Below, one piece after another: positions 49,124-63,220 of a stretch of DNA of 64,000 bases. The translations under genes and the position numbers were made by a program. The DNA lies in the NCBI GenBank assembly GCA_023238725.1, contig CM041553.1, positions 7,029,001 to 7,093,000 on the forward strand, given 5' to 3'. The DNA comes from Scortum barcoo (taxonomy: Eukaryota > Chordata > Actinopteri > Centrarchiformes > Terapontidae). Position 1 is the stretch's first letter. The number at the start of each line of letters is the position of its first letter. The notes under the pieces were generated by a model. It saw nothing but the letters and a program-made list of their open reading frames with translations, searched no databases and had not been told where the DNA came from.

Positions 49124-50689
49124 GTAAGTGTGTGCGTGTGCGTGCGTGCATGTGTGTGTGGATGTAATGTGATCATCCTGTATTTTGACCATTCCCACAC
49201 AAAAAAGCCACAAAGTACTGAAATTACCTGACCTGTCCATGCCCACAACCCCTTAAATTACAAGAATTAAATTACAATCTTTTTAATTTTTTACACACAT
49301 ACAAATCCACATAGACTTGAGCCACACAAACACTCACGCATGCACACCCACACCCACACACTCCCACATAAAAGTTAGGGCAGAAGACTCAAGGTTTTGC
49401 TAATTCATAGTGTTCTCTTTGTACAAGAAGGATGCAGTAGAATAGAGGCTCTTTTTTCTCTGTAGAAACTCAAACATTTTAAAAAGAGGAATTGCTGTGT
49501 GATATGCGATTGTGATTCACTTATTTGATTGAGAAAATAGAGACACTCTTCCTCAATCTGACTGTTGCAAAATTTACAGCATTATTGATTTTCTGTTGCG
49601 TCTCAGGAGGAATGTGGGTTGGCTCAGTGGATGAGAAAGAAAATAAAGTGTTCCGAAATATTTATTTTACATGTTCCGTATCTAAGTTGGACCCACTGAG
49701 CTCAAACTGAACCTCGCTCAGATTTCAGTGTTTGGTGTTGCGTAGCCACTGTTGGCACACAGAAAGGCGCACACACGCACCTCTGAGGCAACGAATTACC
49801 CCCAAATCTTTGCTGCAGTGATGCCTATCTCAGGGAGATCAGTGGGCGTTAAGGATGTCAGAGAGAAGGAGGAATATCAAAGTACCAACTTGGCTGCTGT
49901 TTAAATACCCCACAGTGGCTGATAATGATTTCTGGAGTCCGGGGGAAAAAAAAAAGTGCTGAGTGGCACAGAGCTGGCAGAAGCTAAAGGACAAATTCCT
50001 CAAGGTGAAATATCTGCCTGACTTTGCAATATGAGGCTAAAATTACAAGAGAAACAGAAAAAGTCTAAACAGAGCAGACGAAAATCCAACATTTACAGGA
50101 AGGATTCCAGTTACCTCTCGCGAAGTTATGTCAATAGTTATTTTGAGATTACGCGCTTTTGTACTGTCGGGTGAGTCTTTTATGCCTATTTATTATTTGG
50201 ATTGATAGATTTAGTTGTGAATAGATCATTAGAGAGAAGAGACACACATTATTGGTTACAGAGTGTGCTGTCTCTGCTACCACTGGATGAACGTAATGGG
50301 ACATTCCACCAATTTTATACACAAAGATCGGTTATCTGGTCACAGTGAGCACTGCTCAGACTGTGGAAACTGTTTTATAATGTCATCTGTGGACCTGCAG
50401 CAGCTTTGTCAAGTCTGAGAAAATAACCCTGATGATGTAATTGTGATGTCATCAGGGTTATCTCAGCTTGTCTTTGGCTACTGAAAAAGATTGGACAGAA
50501 AGCCTCTGTTATAAACTGTAGTCGTTGAGTTTGAAAAACACGGGTATTTACCAACATGGAAAGAGACTTCATCAAGTTGTACTGTGGGAAATGGAGCCTG
50601 GAGACTAAAAGTCAGGATATCTGAACCTCTGCATCATCGATTGTCACCATTTTTTATTTCCTAAATGGTCTTTTGTGGGGTCACTGAAT

Positions 50690-50945
50690 GGTTTGATGAG
50701 GATGAAAATATGTTATGGACTCCACAGTCACCACATCTCAACCCAATTGAACATCTATAGGAAATTTTAGAGTGTATTAGACAGCGCTTTCCACCACCAT
50801 CATCAAAACCCCAAATGAGGGAATATCTTTCGAAGAATGGTGGTTATTCCTCCAGTAGAGTTCAGAGACTAGTAGAATAAATTTAAAGATGCACTGAAGC
50901 TGTTCTGGTGGGACATGGTGGCCCAACAGCTGACTAAGACCCTTT
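50690..50945 (+). pseudogene. Relic of a Tc1/mariner-type transposase C-terminus
   Basis: On the plus strand, a degenerate frame reads a PHLNPIEHL motif (near 50729-50756), the usual DLNPIE-type catalytic region of Tc1-like enzymes. It is followed by a QRFPPPSSKPQMREYL-like stretch and a GGPT-like end. Several stops and shifts interrupt it, and no terminal repeats are apparent. It is an old fragment unrelated in position to the element at 8515-9845. Confidence 0.7.
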
Positions 50946-52787
50946 AGGTTGCTTTTTCCTTTGTTATTCCTCTGTATGCATACATGAAATGTCTCATAGT
51001 TAACCCTTCAGCCATTTTGCAATCTCTACAGATTGCACCGGATTATTATAAAGACACACACAATGTTGATTTGGATCATCATTCTGTTTCTATTTTAGCT
51101 CTCTGTGCACTCTGCGGCTCGATTAGAGATTTCAATCTTGATGTAACCTGAAACCCATATGATGTCTACAAAAGGCCACGCCACATTATTGCCTCGCAAA
51201 TCCTTAATTGGAAAACGCTGTGAGTGCACAGGGCACTCCCTGGCCCTCCAGCCTGGTAATTTGCCAACTGTGGCATAACTGTCGTCAACTTAGCCCGGAG
51301 TGAAATGCATGCAGCAAATAGCCTTTAACCAGGTTCATAAAGATTCATTAAGCCTGTGTGAGAGAGAAATCTGAGAGTGTTTGTGTGTGTGTTGCTTTGG
51401 AGTCATACTGGCATATCATGGCTGGTTGTCTGTCAGAGTGGCTGTATCTCTATCATGAACATGTCCCCACAGGGACGCTGTGCCTCCACTGACCTGACAA
51501 GGACACTAACTTGTGTCACACCATATTTGCAGTTAGATCAAGAAATGCAATCAACACTTAGCCCTAAGTAGAAGATTTTGCTTTTGCAGCGCAGACACTA
51601 AATAAATTAAACAGTTTGATGACAGATTAAAAACAGCAAACAATACAATATAGGCGATAGAGTAAAGAAAGAAACTGAACAGATAAGCGAGATAGGAAAA
51701 GTGAAGAGAGCAGCTTTGTGGCCATGTCAGTGCGTGTCATCCACTGACCCATCCTTACTGCCATGTCCTTTTTTGGATGGAGAGGGAATTTAATTCCTGT
51801 GACGATGTAGTACACTCCACTCGCTTGGATTATCCTCTAAGCCCTTTGCACAGTATTATTTCATTTTTTATGTACTTGAGTGTGTGTGTCTGTGTGTGTA
51901 AGCGTGTGATTTGGGTGGATGTGTCCCGTCCAGGGTCACTGAAGCAGTGTAGCTTTTTATTCAGACAAATGAATGTCTCGTGTTCACGCGCCACCCTACA
52001 GTGCTGAAGATCAGACCATTTAAATTCCTGACAAAAATCCAAAATTAAAGCAAAACAACATGCTGACCTCTGCAGCCCTTTAATACAATCTGCTTTTGCA
52101 TCTTTTGGGAAGCTTATCACACATATTCTGTTATGTTTACAGCCAGGAGAAAGGCATGACCCCCAAAATGACTACAGAAGCACTCTTAGTTTGCTCTTCA
52201 AATTACAGAAATGTTTAGTTTTCTGCCAGAAGAAAAGAAGCTGGATAAGCTTGCCTTCTCATCTCGACAATACTTGATCCAGAAAATAAAAGGTGGTGTA
52301 ACCAAAAAGGCATTTAGAGAATTCAGGGTGTACTAAGCGTATAAATTAGAGATAAAATCACTGCATGTCACTTTGGAATTTTACAAGTTTCTGAATAACA
52401 ATAAATATTGTCCTCCCAATATAAAATAATGGGCCTGTAAAGCCTGTTAAGTACAAATAAACAATGAAACCTTCACTTCAGTTGTGGCCCAGATGAAATA
52501 CGTCTGTTTTTCTCTGTGATAGATTCCCTCTTAGAGGAAGATAATCAGCCATGAACACTGTAGTCTCCTGACCCAGACAGGAGGGGAGACTGTGCTAAGC
52601 TTATAGGATCTCTGCACTGCAGAGGGTCGTTTTCAAAATGGAGAGAGACTTAATCATGTTTTCTGCTTTAGCAATCACAAGTTCTGCATATTAGCTTAAG
52701 CTGCTCAGATGATCGGGAGGAGAGAAAAAAAGGCCTCATTGAAAAAAAAAAAGGACACTGCAGTACAGTGTGTGAGTGAACCACTGC

Positions 52788-52852
52788 CCTTGTGATTCCA
52801 CACATGCACACACACACACATGCACACACAAATGCACACACACACACACACT
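52788..52852. repeat. Imperfect (CA)n microsatellite
   Basis: CA repeats with ATG interruptions in ccdc85a intron 2. Confidence 0.75.
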
Positions 52853-52986
52853 TCCGTTCCTGCATAGCACATGTGCAGTTTACAGTGATAACAGTAGCAG
52901 GTTCACCAGTTAAAATGATTTTTTAATTTTTTTAAACTATAGGTTCTTTATTTCAACCAGAGGCAGTGACCGTTGAATTTACAGTC

Positions 52987-52989
<3 letters not shown>

Positions 52990-53021
<32 letters not shown>
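52990..53021. repeat. (AT)n microsatellite
   Basis: About 16 uninterrupted AT units in ccdc85a intron 2; self-complementary. Confidence 0.9.
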
Positions 53022-53025
<4 letters not shown>

Positions 53026-53519
53026 TAAAATTTAAAATAATAAAATTAGGCTAGAGCTTCACGTCTGAAGAAAAAGTCAGTTTTAGCTCACTATAGAAAA
53101 AGACTAGAAAAAGAAGGTGCATGCTTCATATGGCTCATGTTTTCACTTTTACATGAGAAAAGAATTTTCAGAAATGGGACTAATCAAGTTTGGTCAGCAT
53201 AACACTATCACAAGAAATGAGTTTGGTCAGAGTTTCTGGAGGGTCAACTTTCCCAAGGACAGAGCTGCTCATCTTAGCCTAAACTGCCATACAGTAATAC
53301 CTAGAACTGGCTCTGATGTAATGATATAATAATATTTACACCATAAGACTACTAATATGTTCCATTCACAACCATATTTTAAAATGTAATCTGGTACCCT
53401 CAGAAATATAATCCTGTGTTAGTGAGTTTGTCTAACTACCATTTTCAGTTTAGGTTATAGTGGGTAAACACACTTTTTACACTCTCCTGTGTCTTTGTCT
53501 TTTTGTGTCTGTATCTTTA

Positions 53520-53835
53520 CAGCTGCTCCAAGCATTATTATTAACTGCACCAAGCATTCTGCATAAACCTGATAATAACTTTTGTACCATTTTCTGGTTG
53601 TGCAATATCTTCGATCTACACTCACTCATGCAATAAGCAGCATTTATATTTATAGTTATCTTAATTCTATTTGTTTTATATATTCTGTTCTGTACATATT
53701 CTGTTTATTGTATTTCTATTTCTTACTGTACATATTATGTTCAAATTTATTTTAGTATTTATATTTTTACTTTTGTATGAGAGCAACTGGAACACCAAAT
53801 TTCCCCCTGGGATAAATAAAGTATATTAATTCTGA
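53520..53835 (+). mobile_element. Degenerate retroposon-like repeat with AATAAAGTAT tail
   Basis: TTGTGCAATATCTTCGATCT, TTCTGTACATATTCTGTTTA and the terminal AAATTTCCCCCTGGGATAAA followed by TAAAGTAT are typical of a widespread fish SINE/LINE 3' end. The left boundary is approximate and the family name is not assigned. Confidence 0.5.
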
Positions 53836-56800
53836 TTATGATTCTTTGGAAAGAGGATAAAGTACTACAATACACTACCACTACAGTATGTGAATGCTAA
53901 TAGGACTGCCATCCCTGGTTACAGTGGTTAAGCTATGATTGGACAGTAACTGTTTGTAGGAGGGGTTAAGCAAACAGTGAATTAAACAACATTTTAAAAC
54001 AGAAACCCAGAAAAACGGAAACATAGCAATGTCATATATTATATAATTCCACATGTTTGTATTTGATGAAGACTGACAAACACTTGCAGCGTGATTCTCC
54101 ATTCTTGAGCATAAAATATCTGATCGAATTAGCAAAGATCATCCCACTGTCTCATTGATTCTATTAATCTCAGTAATTGTAGCATCAGTTCAGACCATCC
54201 AGCTCCTCTGGCTGTTGTTTAGAAGCGCTGCTGCCTGTCAGCGCAACAGGAAATGATCGCTGAAGCTTTGGCCACAGATAATGTTCTCCCTCTCCCCTGT
54301 CACGGAGAAAGCCAGGCTATCGCTCTCCCTCTCCCTCCTCTCTCTGTCTTTCCCTCTCCTTCCATCCTAATTGGCTGCCAGTGTGAACAACCAGCTGTCG
54401 GACAGAGAGAAAACTCTGATTACAAAGCCCTCTTTCTGGAGGAGGCCGGAGGATGCACAGGCTGAGCGGAGGAAAGAGGGTTGAGGAAGTATTTGAGTGG
54501 ATTACTGGCTGTTTTCCTCCCCTCCTTCTCCCTCTCTCTTTCTGTCTTCTTCTCAGTAACACATCTTCTTCCCTTCCTCTGACTCCACTCCATACTCCTC
54601 TTCCTCACCCGTCTACCAAGGCGACGGATGGAAAGCATCCCCTTGACAAATTGTGAAGTCTCACAGGCAAAGCGGCATGCAGAAACTCAAATGTTTGTCA
54701 CAGCTGCCTGGTATGAAAGGATTTGGGGGGGCATTAGGCTCCTGTAACTCAAGTGGATTAGTATTATTACCAGATAGCCTCATCTGTACTGCTGCCAGCC
54801 CAGTTTCACCTTTCAGTACTAGCTCAACCCGCTAAATTGGCATGATGTTGTGTAAATTGACTTGTTCAGACAAATAATCCTGCGTTTCTATCGCTTACGT
54901 GAGCGCAAAATAGAGTGTGTGATCCCTGCTTGATGTGTTTTATCATTTAAAGCAGCAAAGGAATGAGAGCAGGTTCAAAACTCCAGAGATACCTGGGGCT
55001 GAAGCCATCGGAGACGTGCGACTCTCAGGGTGGATGTCTTTATCACAGCCCCACAAAGGGGAAAATGTTACTTTTAAAAGCCATCATGGCATTTGAATTT
55101 GTAATCACACCTGAGACCAATTATCCCAAACACTCTTGCCTATAGGCCATCAGAGCAGCCATTAACCAAGGAGTGCATGATTAGGCATTTTGTTTATCTA
55201 CCTCTGGTGCATATCATTGTCATTTTTAATCAAGCCGTCGTCAGCTCGGTGTCTTTGAAGCTCTTCTCTTCTAGGAGGAGCAAAAGCCGTGCATTGTACA
55301 CTTTTGGTAATTTCAGCCATATATTCATGACAACGGTTATGTCGATGGGAAATGGAGTGTGAAATGTCTCCAACAAGAGGACAGAAATTATTTTTGGCAA
55401 GCTAAATTATGAATTAGGGAGAGGCGAGGAGAGTGATTATGTACTGCATATATAGCCATGACGAACATTGACAATGTTATGAGTGCGTGCACGTGCAGCA
55501 TTTTGGCACTCTGATGCATGTGAGTGTTGTGGTTTGTCTTTAAAAAGGAAGAGACAGATTGGCGCAATTCATTCAGTCTTTATTTATGAACACGTCGAGC
55601 AGTCAGCCGTTGTAGGATGCTCCCAAACATTTCCCCCCACCAGCAGCTCCTAAGTAGCTGCGTGAGTTATGGAGGAGGCTGCTTGGCTCGTACTAGCGTC
55701 GCTCCAGCCCAAACCCCAGAGGTATGTGACAAATGTTCCACAGTAGCCCCAGTCATCCGGTAGACACGCAAACCCAGTCGAATGGGTCTTTGTCCTCTTA
55801 CGCTGTGCCAATGGGGAACAGCCCACTGAGCTGAGAGGAAATTAGCTTGCTCGGCCAGGTAATTAACTGGAAGTTGAGTGGCTGCCATGTTTGAGGGCAG
55901 CGCTGGGCCTGAGGGAACCTGTGACAGTCCCAAAGTCACCAGCAGTAACCACATTTAGCTATGTTACATTTACTTCAGCTGGAGCTGTGTGTCATGCTGA
56001 GAGCTGGCAGTGTGAATACATCAGGTGGGAGTGAAGGAGGAGAGGTGGGAGCCGGACAGGTGTGGCCGAGCGCTTCATGTACTGTGTGCAGGCTTTGACC
56101 GAGCTGGATGTCTGGCAACTCTCAGCTGTTTTACTCTGTGACAAGGAAGAACTGATATCCACGTTTTTCAGCCATTCTGCCTGACTGTCACTATGGAAAA
56201 TTGGTGATGTTTTGCTGTGTTAATAATTGTATTGTAAATATTCTCAGGTTACCTCTGTACAGTAGTACGACTCAAAAGCAGTCTAAAAACATGTTGATGA
56301 TGAACAACTATCATTGTGGCCGCAATTAACATTTCCAGGATCGTAGTAAAATACTAAAGCAAAGTGTAAGAGTAACGCAGGTTAAGAGCAGTCAAGAGTT
56401 AAATAAACTAAATAATGTCAATGAATCCATGTTTTTGCCATTTTAAGAGGAGTGCAACAAATGAAATTGATATAACTATCATCTCTTACAGTATTCCCAA
56501 ATAAAGTCAGTAAAATCAGTTCAATAAAACATAAAACACTGTGAATGTGATCATTTTGAAATGTTAATGAAGTTCTTCTCAAAGTATACAGAAATAATTT
56601 CTCCCCTTGCGCTGCAGAAAAAATTGGTAAACCACAATAGTAAACAGGCCAGCACTTAAAATACTTCTGTATTATAAAATTATACTCCATGACATGCATA
56701 CATTTGTATAAACAAATGCAAGTTAAACAAGAATCTCAACCTAATATCTATCCTAGTTATTATTAACCATTATGAATAGTTTCTTGTTATTGTTTTTTTC

Positions 56801-58536
56801 TTTGTGGCATAAAAGGGGCTAAAGCTTGAATTTTGTTATACAACCGGAAGTTGTACAATGTGGCAAAGTCAGTGCAACCATTTTCCCATCGAGCCTACAT
56901 AAATATTACATTTCAAATATTTATGTAACACACACCTGCTGTATGCCTGAATGTTTTATAACAGACAGATAAAGACAGCAATGTTATGTTTCCCTTGTCT
57001 GATAAGGGATTAAAGTTTGCTAACATTAGCCACGGGAATCTATCGGTCATATCAGACCACGTGAGGTAGTATTGGCAAAACCGCTCAGTGCACTGATACG
57101 AGAAAAAGTGCATCTCTTGCTGGTGAATTGCACTTTTAATCTGTAAGAGAAAGAATGCATTATTTCTCCTTTAAAAAGTTGCATAATCTTGCTTTAATGC
57201 TCTGTTAGCTTGTCTGTGGCGGCTGTCTCTTGTGCATTTGTATCACCGATCAAGCAGCAGTGATGAGCTGCTTTGCCGCTGCCATCGCTGTGTCGGTTTT
57301 TTCAGCCCCACCATCTGTTAAAACAGGGATAGAAAGTGAGATAACATATCGGGGACATAACATGTCAAAACCACTGCAGCTGACAACAGTATTATCCCTC
57401 CCTTACACAACACCCAGGATGTAGTTATCTGTTTCCTGGGGCATAAATTTATCTCCTGCCCATATTGTGCATTATGTGCATTTGATGTAATGTTTTTCCT
57501 GATGAGAACGACAGCAGAGCACATGTGCAGCTCCCATTACTGCGGATAGATGGGCTGATCCGACAAACCTGAAATGATTGGCACCGCAGTCATTATATTT
57601 ATAACATTACAGTATCTTTTACTAGTTCTCTTTCAGAGATGTCTTTAGGTCTGCCAGATTTCCTCTCGGATATATTGAAATCAATTTCATTACCCCCCAC
57701 TGCTCCAGACTGACTGGCTCATTTCCTTTACTGTTACAGCAAAAAATACATTTAATTACCTCTTTCATCTGCCGTTGTGGTTAGCTGCAGGTAAACCACG
57801 TGATTGAGAGAATTCTTGGGTTGCTTTGAACTGCAGTAATTATATTTATTCATTTTTTTTGCTTCTTCTCTTTAAATAGTTTCTTGGAGGCTGATGAATT
57901 TCCAGGCCAAGATTTTAAAAAAACTTTATATTGATATCTCTTAAAATTCTACTTTTAATCATCATCACAAGGTCTTTTTTTATGCCATATAATGAGTGCT
58001 AAAAATCCTTCTCTCGCTTCTTTAATGTGAGAAGAACTGCATGAAACGTGCAGTATTTTAAGAGCCGACGAATGTAAATTCTCATCCATGCCTACATGTA
58101 ACCCCAAAGGCGCTGTACACCGTTGTTAATGTCAGCTCGTCCTTCAGGCTTGAAATGACAAAACTTCACCTTAATTCTCTATTTCACTGCATTGTTCTGA
58201 AGCAAACTGCCTCGACATCTTTCATATATCTGATGCAATTTGTTGCATTACCTCTATACAAAGGGCTTTTTAACGTGACACAGCTACAGAAGGATTAGCG
58301 GGTTTCATTAGGGAAGGGAGAGCCAAAACAGTCCGAGAAAGTGTAAACAAGCTCCAGCCTCGGGACATGGGTCATCAAGGTCCGAAGGCTTGTGGGAGCT
58401 GAGAAGATAGAAGTCATTAAATGCAGATCCTTGGAGCTAGACGGAGCAGCAAAGAATTCTGGGACGCTTGAGATGTAACATCACTCACAGCTGGTGAAAT
58501 TACCAATATAGCGTCTCATCCCCGCTACCATCTGAG

Positions 58537-58560
58537 CCACACACACACACACACACACAA
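58537..58560. repeat. (CA)n microsatellite
   Basis: Short uninterrupted CA tract within ccdc85a intron 2. Confidence 0.8.
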
Positions 58561-59429
58561 TCTTCTCCATGCTGCTGCCCAGCCTGTTTTATTATTCAGC
58601 AGCATAGAGGAGTGATGGGTGGTGACATGTTAAAATAGGACAACAACAGTTTATCTTGCAAATGTCTGCTTAAATATTTAATTTACCTTTGAGAGTCATA
58701 GCTGAATGCACACCACACTACACACGGGCCCTTGTAGGATGTGGGGGAATGATGTGGGGGCTCGAACGCGGAGGACCAAAACGACAAAAGGAGAGTAAAG
58801 GGCTGATGTTGTGACAGCACTCGCTTCTATAAATCTTTCTGACAGTACTTTGTTTAAGTATAAATGACAGAAGTGATCGTTTTCACAACAAAGATTTAGC
58901 GCCCATCCATCAAGCTAAACGAGCACAGAAAAATCTTGGTAATATTCAAAATGTGACGCCTGCACATGCATGAGTTTGAACGTGGATGCATGGGCACGCT
59001 TTTGAGAAAGACGTGTGTATGTCTGTCGGCGTCCCAGAGATCACAGAGGCACAATAACTGCACACACACACACAGACAAAAAAAACAAAACACAGACACA
59101 GCTCTTGTAGGCTTGATCAGCCTACAGGGCACCAATTATCCAGCTCTACTCCACTGAGTTTCATGCTCTCATCTCTCCACAGTCTCCTTCAGCCTCACAG
59201 CGAGCCAAACAGCAGAAACCACGGCTTCAAGTTATTTGCCGTCCGTACCTGCTGCCATCACTCACTGCAGTGCGGCTCTTACGCAGTCGTCAGAAGACAC
59301 TTACCATTAATTATAGCAGCGTGGCAGCTTTTGCTCTCCTATCCCTGTATTTTTATTCTGTGCATGATCTGATGTGACAACAAATGTGAGCTTGAATGAT
59401 AAAAATGCCATTAAAGCAACCCTAGGAAG

Positions 59430-59990
59430 GAGTTACGTGAAGATGGACCCATTTAATCAGTCTAAAGAACAAAGATGAGCGATAGAAAAGGTGCAAGTCT
59501 GAAACAAACAGACACATTTTCTTCCTGAAAGCAGTGAGTGATTTAGGGAAATATGCTTGTAAGGATGCCAGATGGGCAAAAAGGCAATATAAATAGATCC
59601 ATTGTCCTGTGGATGAGTCCAGCTGTTTCTCACGAAGAGTAGTTTCAGATTTTTGGAAACATGTTGATTTCCATCTTGCCAAAAGTTTGACAACCCCCAA
59701 GCGTGGTTAGCTTAGCTTAGCATAAAGACCTATAAATCGTTTTTACACGAATGTTCGTGTACTGATCAAACAAACAAGATACAGTGTGTTTATTACAGGC
59801 AGTAGTCAGCAGATTTGTGAAATTTTGAACTTTGTGAATGGAGAGCCAGGTCAATTGTTTCCCCCTGCTTTCAGTCTTTATGCTAAGATAAGCTAATTGC
59901 TTCCCCAGCTCCTTTTGACCTATTCAGCTGAGTGTATTTGAGTATCAGTATATTTCCTTAAAAGTGGAAGCATTCATTTAATAGACTCAG
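59430..59990. mobile_element. MITE-like repeat with internal inverted repeat
   Basis: TTAGCTTAGCTTAGCATAAAGAC at 59707-59729 and its near-perfect reverse complement at 59874-59896 enclose about 145 bp. The AGCTAAGCTAA/TTTATG core is shared with the element at 16542-16830. Outer boundaries are approximate. Confidence 0.5.
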
Positions 59991-60667
59991 TCTATAAATT
60001 GTCCCCTTTTGTTCATTTGGTGTCCTTGAGAAATACAGTACATGATGTCTGGGCATTTAATTCAGAAGTTCCCTTTGAGTACTATTTGAAGCCACAATGC
60101 AATGTTGTTACGTCCCCTACTACTACTGTCCAATCTCATTTAAGCATAGTATTCTATTATACATCTATTATATAAAAGGTCTGGAGAAAATGTCAAAAAA
60201 CATCATCCTCAATAGATGACACCTCAATATTATTATTATTTTAGTAGAAAGAAGTTTATCCTTAGAGTAATTTTATTGATTTAAATAAAAAAGACAGGCC
60301 ACCAGGACCCCTCCCTGACAATGATGGACAGCTAATACGTCCATGACTGACAACCAGTCAATCAGCGTGTTAATGCGGTCTGGTGCTGCAGAAATAGACC
60401 AAAGAGCTGAAATCTCCTTGTCTTGAAGAGGTGCGGCGGTAAAGTCTGTCCTCACAAGTCCCAACCTTTCTGTGAGACATTGTTGGCCAGTGACCAAACA
60501 CTGATTCGACTCCATAAATATCCTGCATTTGGTTTCCACTCGCTGCATGTGCCACGGCTGAACATTATCTCCGTATTATGTATTCAGAAGTCGGCCTGCT
60601 GCTCCAGAGTTGCACCGACTGCAGCTGCCTGAGGGACGTCAAGACAAGCAGCTCTCCTGCCAGACGA

Positions 60668-60720
60668 ACTCGCTCGCTGACTGACTGACTGACTGTCTCT
60701 CTGATTGTCTGACTGACTGC
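60668..60720. repeat. (CTGA)n-like microsatellite
   Basis: Tetranucleotide CTGA repeats with a short CTGT/CTCT interruption. Confidence 0.75.
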
Positions 60721-61709
60721 TAGCTAAACGGAAGGTCACTGATCTACCATGCATCTCCACAGGCTTTCCTGCCCAGCCAGCCTGAATAATTTATGTAGCA
60801 GATTTTTAGGAGATCTGAGGGACTGGCCATGTGAAATTACCTTGCATTGATCCTGTAAGTTGAGAGAAGGAGAGAGGGGAGGGGGTGGTTGGGGGTGGTG
60901 GTGGTTGACAGATCTAAGAGGATTGAGAGATGAGCAGCCCTGAGGAGAGTGGCTTCATGTGTTTACTGGCTCAATTCAGACATCGATAACAACTTGATTA
61001 CTGGTTTTGACAAATTATACAGATGCGCCACACATTCTGAATTTTCCAGCCTCCTGCAGTCATTTTTTTAAACTAATTTCTCCAGTTTTCACGCAACAAG
61101 AGGTCTGATTTTGTTAAAAGCGCCTTTAAAAATAGCCTTAAATCTCTTATATGATATGTAAGATTATGAATTATATAGAGTTAATAATTGGTGTCTGGCT
61201 GCAGAGGGAAAAAAAGGGTTGCCCATCAGGAACAGTGATTTATTCAGTGTGGGAGCAGCTTCTCCCCAGCCAATCTCACAGATCTCTTTGTGGGGAAATT
61301 TAGAGCCTTTCACTCGCGCTCTGGCGTACAGAGGTGGAATTTAAGGGAGCTTAGGCCCCACATTATTTTGAACTAATCACGTTATCTATATACTCTTGCT
61401 CTGACCCCCACAGAGCCCCCGTTCCTTTACACATCTTTCACATCCTGTTAAATCCAATTTGGGTCTTAACGCCCCGCCATAACTAAATCAACAAACATGG
61501 TCCAAGTGTGCAGTATGTTTTCACTTTATCACTTTATAGTTCTCCTTGAAGAGGTCATGCACGCCGGTTAGAATTCAGAAAGAGCAAGTTTCATTAGACA
61601 GTGACCAAGTTAGCTTCCAAGAGATTCTCTGGCTTTTTGGCACATGCCTGCTGTGTGTTAACAGGACCGCTCCATCACAAGACAGCAGCTTGTAATCTTG
61701 TGACCCGCC

Positions 61710-61758
61710 TGTGTGTGTGTGCAAGTGTGTGTGTGTGTGTGCGTTGTGTGTGTGTGAC
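61710..61758. repeat. Imperfect (GT)n microsatellite
   Basis: GT repeats interrupted by CAA and CGTT in ccdc85a intron 2. Confidence 0.8.
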
Positions 61759-62109
61759 TGTGTGACATTCGACATTGAGACAGCAAAGCCATTTAAGCTA
61801 ATTGTTCTTGTGCTTAAGAGAGTGAGGTTTGAGTCCCAAGACCCAGAACTGACTTAGTTGAACAAGAAACTTTATTGTTTCTGCCGACTGTTGCTGTAAA
61901 TCTTTCATACAGTGTCTGTCTTCACTGACTTAACCATGCCTTTCCTGATTCCTGACTGTGCTGTGAGCTAACTATATGCATAATCTATACCTGTAAGCAC
62001 AATTGTATCTAAAGTGATATAGAGAGAAGCCAGACTGACATCTGAAATAATGCAATGAATATCAAGCATGTTTTAAACTCATCTGGACCCTAAACCTAAC
62101 CCTATCCCA

Positions 62110-63220
62110 GACTAGGTAATGAGCTCAGGAACAGAGAGGCGCCAACCTTCATGCAGCAGTGTGATGACAAAGCCTTGTCGACATGTGTTTATTATGAAAA
62201 ATCATCTGGAACACATCTGGAACTAATTACATTGTATAGAGGGCTTAATGTTCATTTTGCACTGCTTGACCGTTGTGTGTCCATATCTATCTTTCAGGCA
62301 GAGTCCTGCTTTCAAATGTACCACCTAAATAGCTGTCAGCTACATTTCTTGCAGACTCTGGGCTTGTTTCTGTTGGGAGACTCTTGAAGACAACGGTCAG
62401 GTGATGGGGGGGTAGCCAACAGTGTTGATAGGCAACTTTTTTGCTAGCTGGAAAATGCTACTGAAAATGCAGGAAAGCTCAGCTTCCTGTAATGTATCCG
62501 TTGTAACATTTCAGGTTAGCAGCATGACCCTCACCTTGCAGGTTTTCGTGGTCTGCAGAGAGTCTCCTGTTTGTGTCAGTATGTTCAGCTAGATTTATAG
62601 TCATGGGTTAGGTACGGAGGCTACACGCGTGAAGTTGTTGCTGGCATGCACCTGATAGCCCATGTAGACGTGTAAGAACTCTATTCTGTTGGAATTGTTC
62701 ATAGTAACGGCAACATTAAGAAAGTTGAAGAAAGTCTTGACCTTTGCAGCAACACACATCCAGCAAAGTCATTACCACCATTAATCTTCTGCTCACAGTG
62801 AACGTGGCTCTCTATCACCTGCCACTGAAAGTACGGAGTATGTTTGCGAATGAATCTGGACGGCCCAGGCGAGGCTCTGAGCTCGGGAACAGCCTGACCA
62901 TGTGTTTGTTATGAGAATTCGTCTGGAAGACATCTGGAACTAATCGCAGCAGGTACTCGGCCTAATATTAATTTTAGTACAAGTAGGACCAGCATGAACT
63001 CTGAGCTGATATGTACGGATCATCTCAGTCGGCGTTAGGATTTCTAAATGCTCATTTTATGTCTCGCGTCAATCCAAAACCACACTCCGAATGTTCATTA
63101 TAGACCATCGCGAGGCCACTCTGTTTATATCGATCCATCAGAGCATGTTCAGACAAAATCCTGCTTTCAAATGCACCATCTAAACAGCTATCAGCTACAC
63201 TTCCTGTGGACTCTGTGTGT
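62110..63220 (+). repeat. Pair of diverged direct repeats
   Basis: Copy A (about 62110-62375) and copy B (about 62870-63215) share an ordered set of motifs: GAGCTC(A/G)GGAACAG, CATGTGTTT(A/G)TTATGA, CATCTGGAACTAAT and TCCTGCTTTCAAATG(T/C)ACCA, followed by a CTGTCAGCTACA-type segment. Spacing between shared blocks differs between the copies. This is either a local duplication or two copies of an unrecognised interspersed repeat. Confidence 0.65.
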
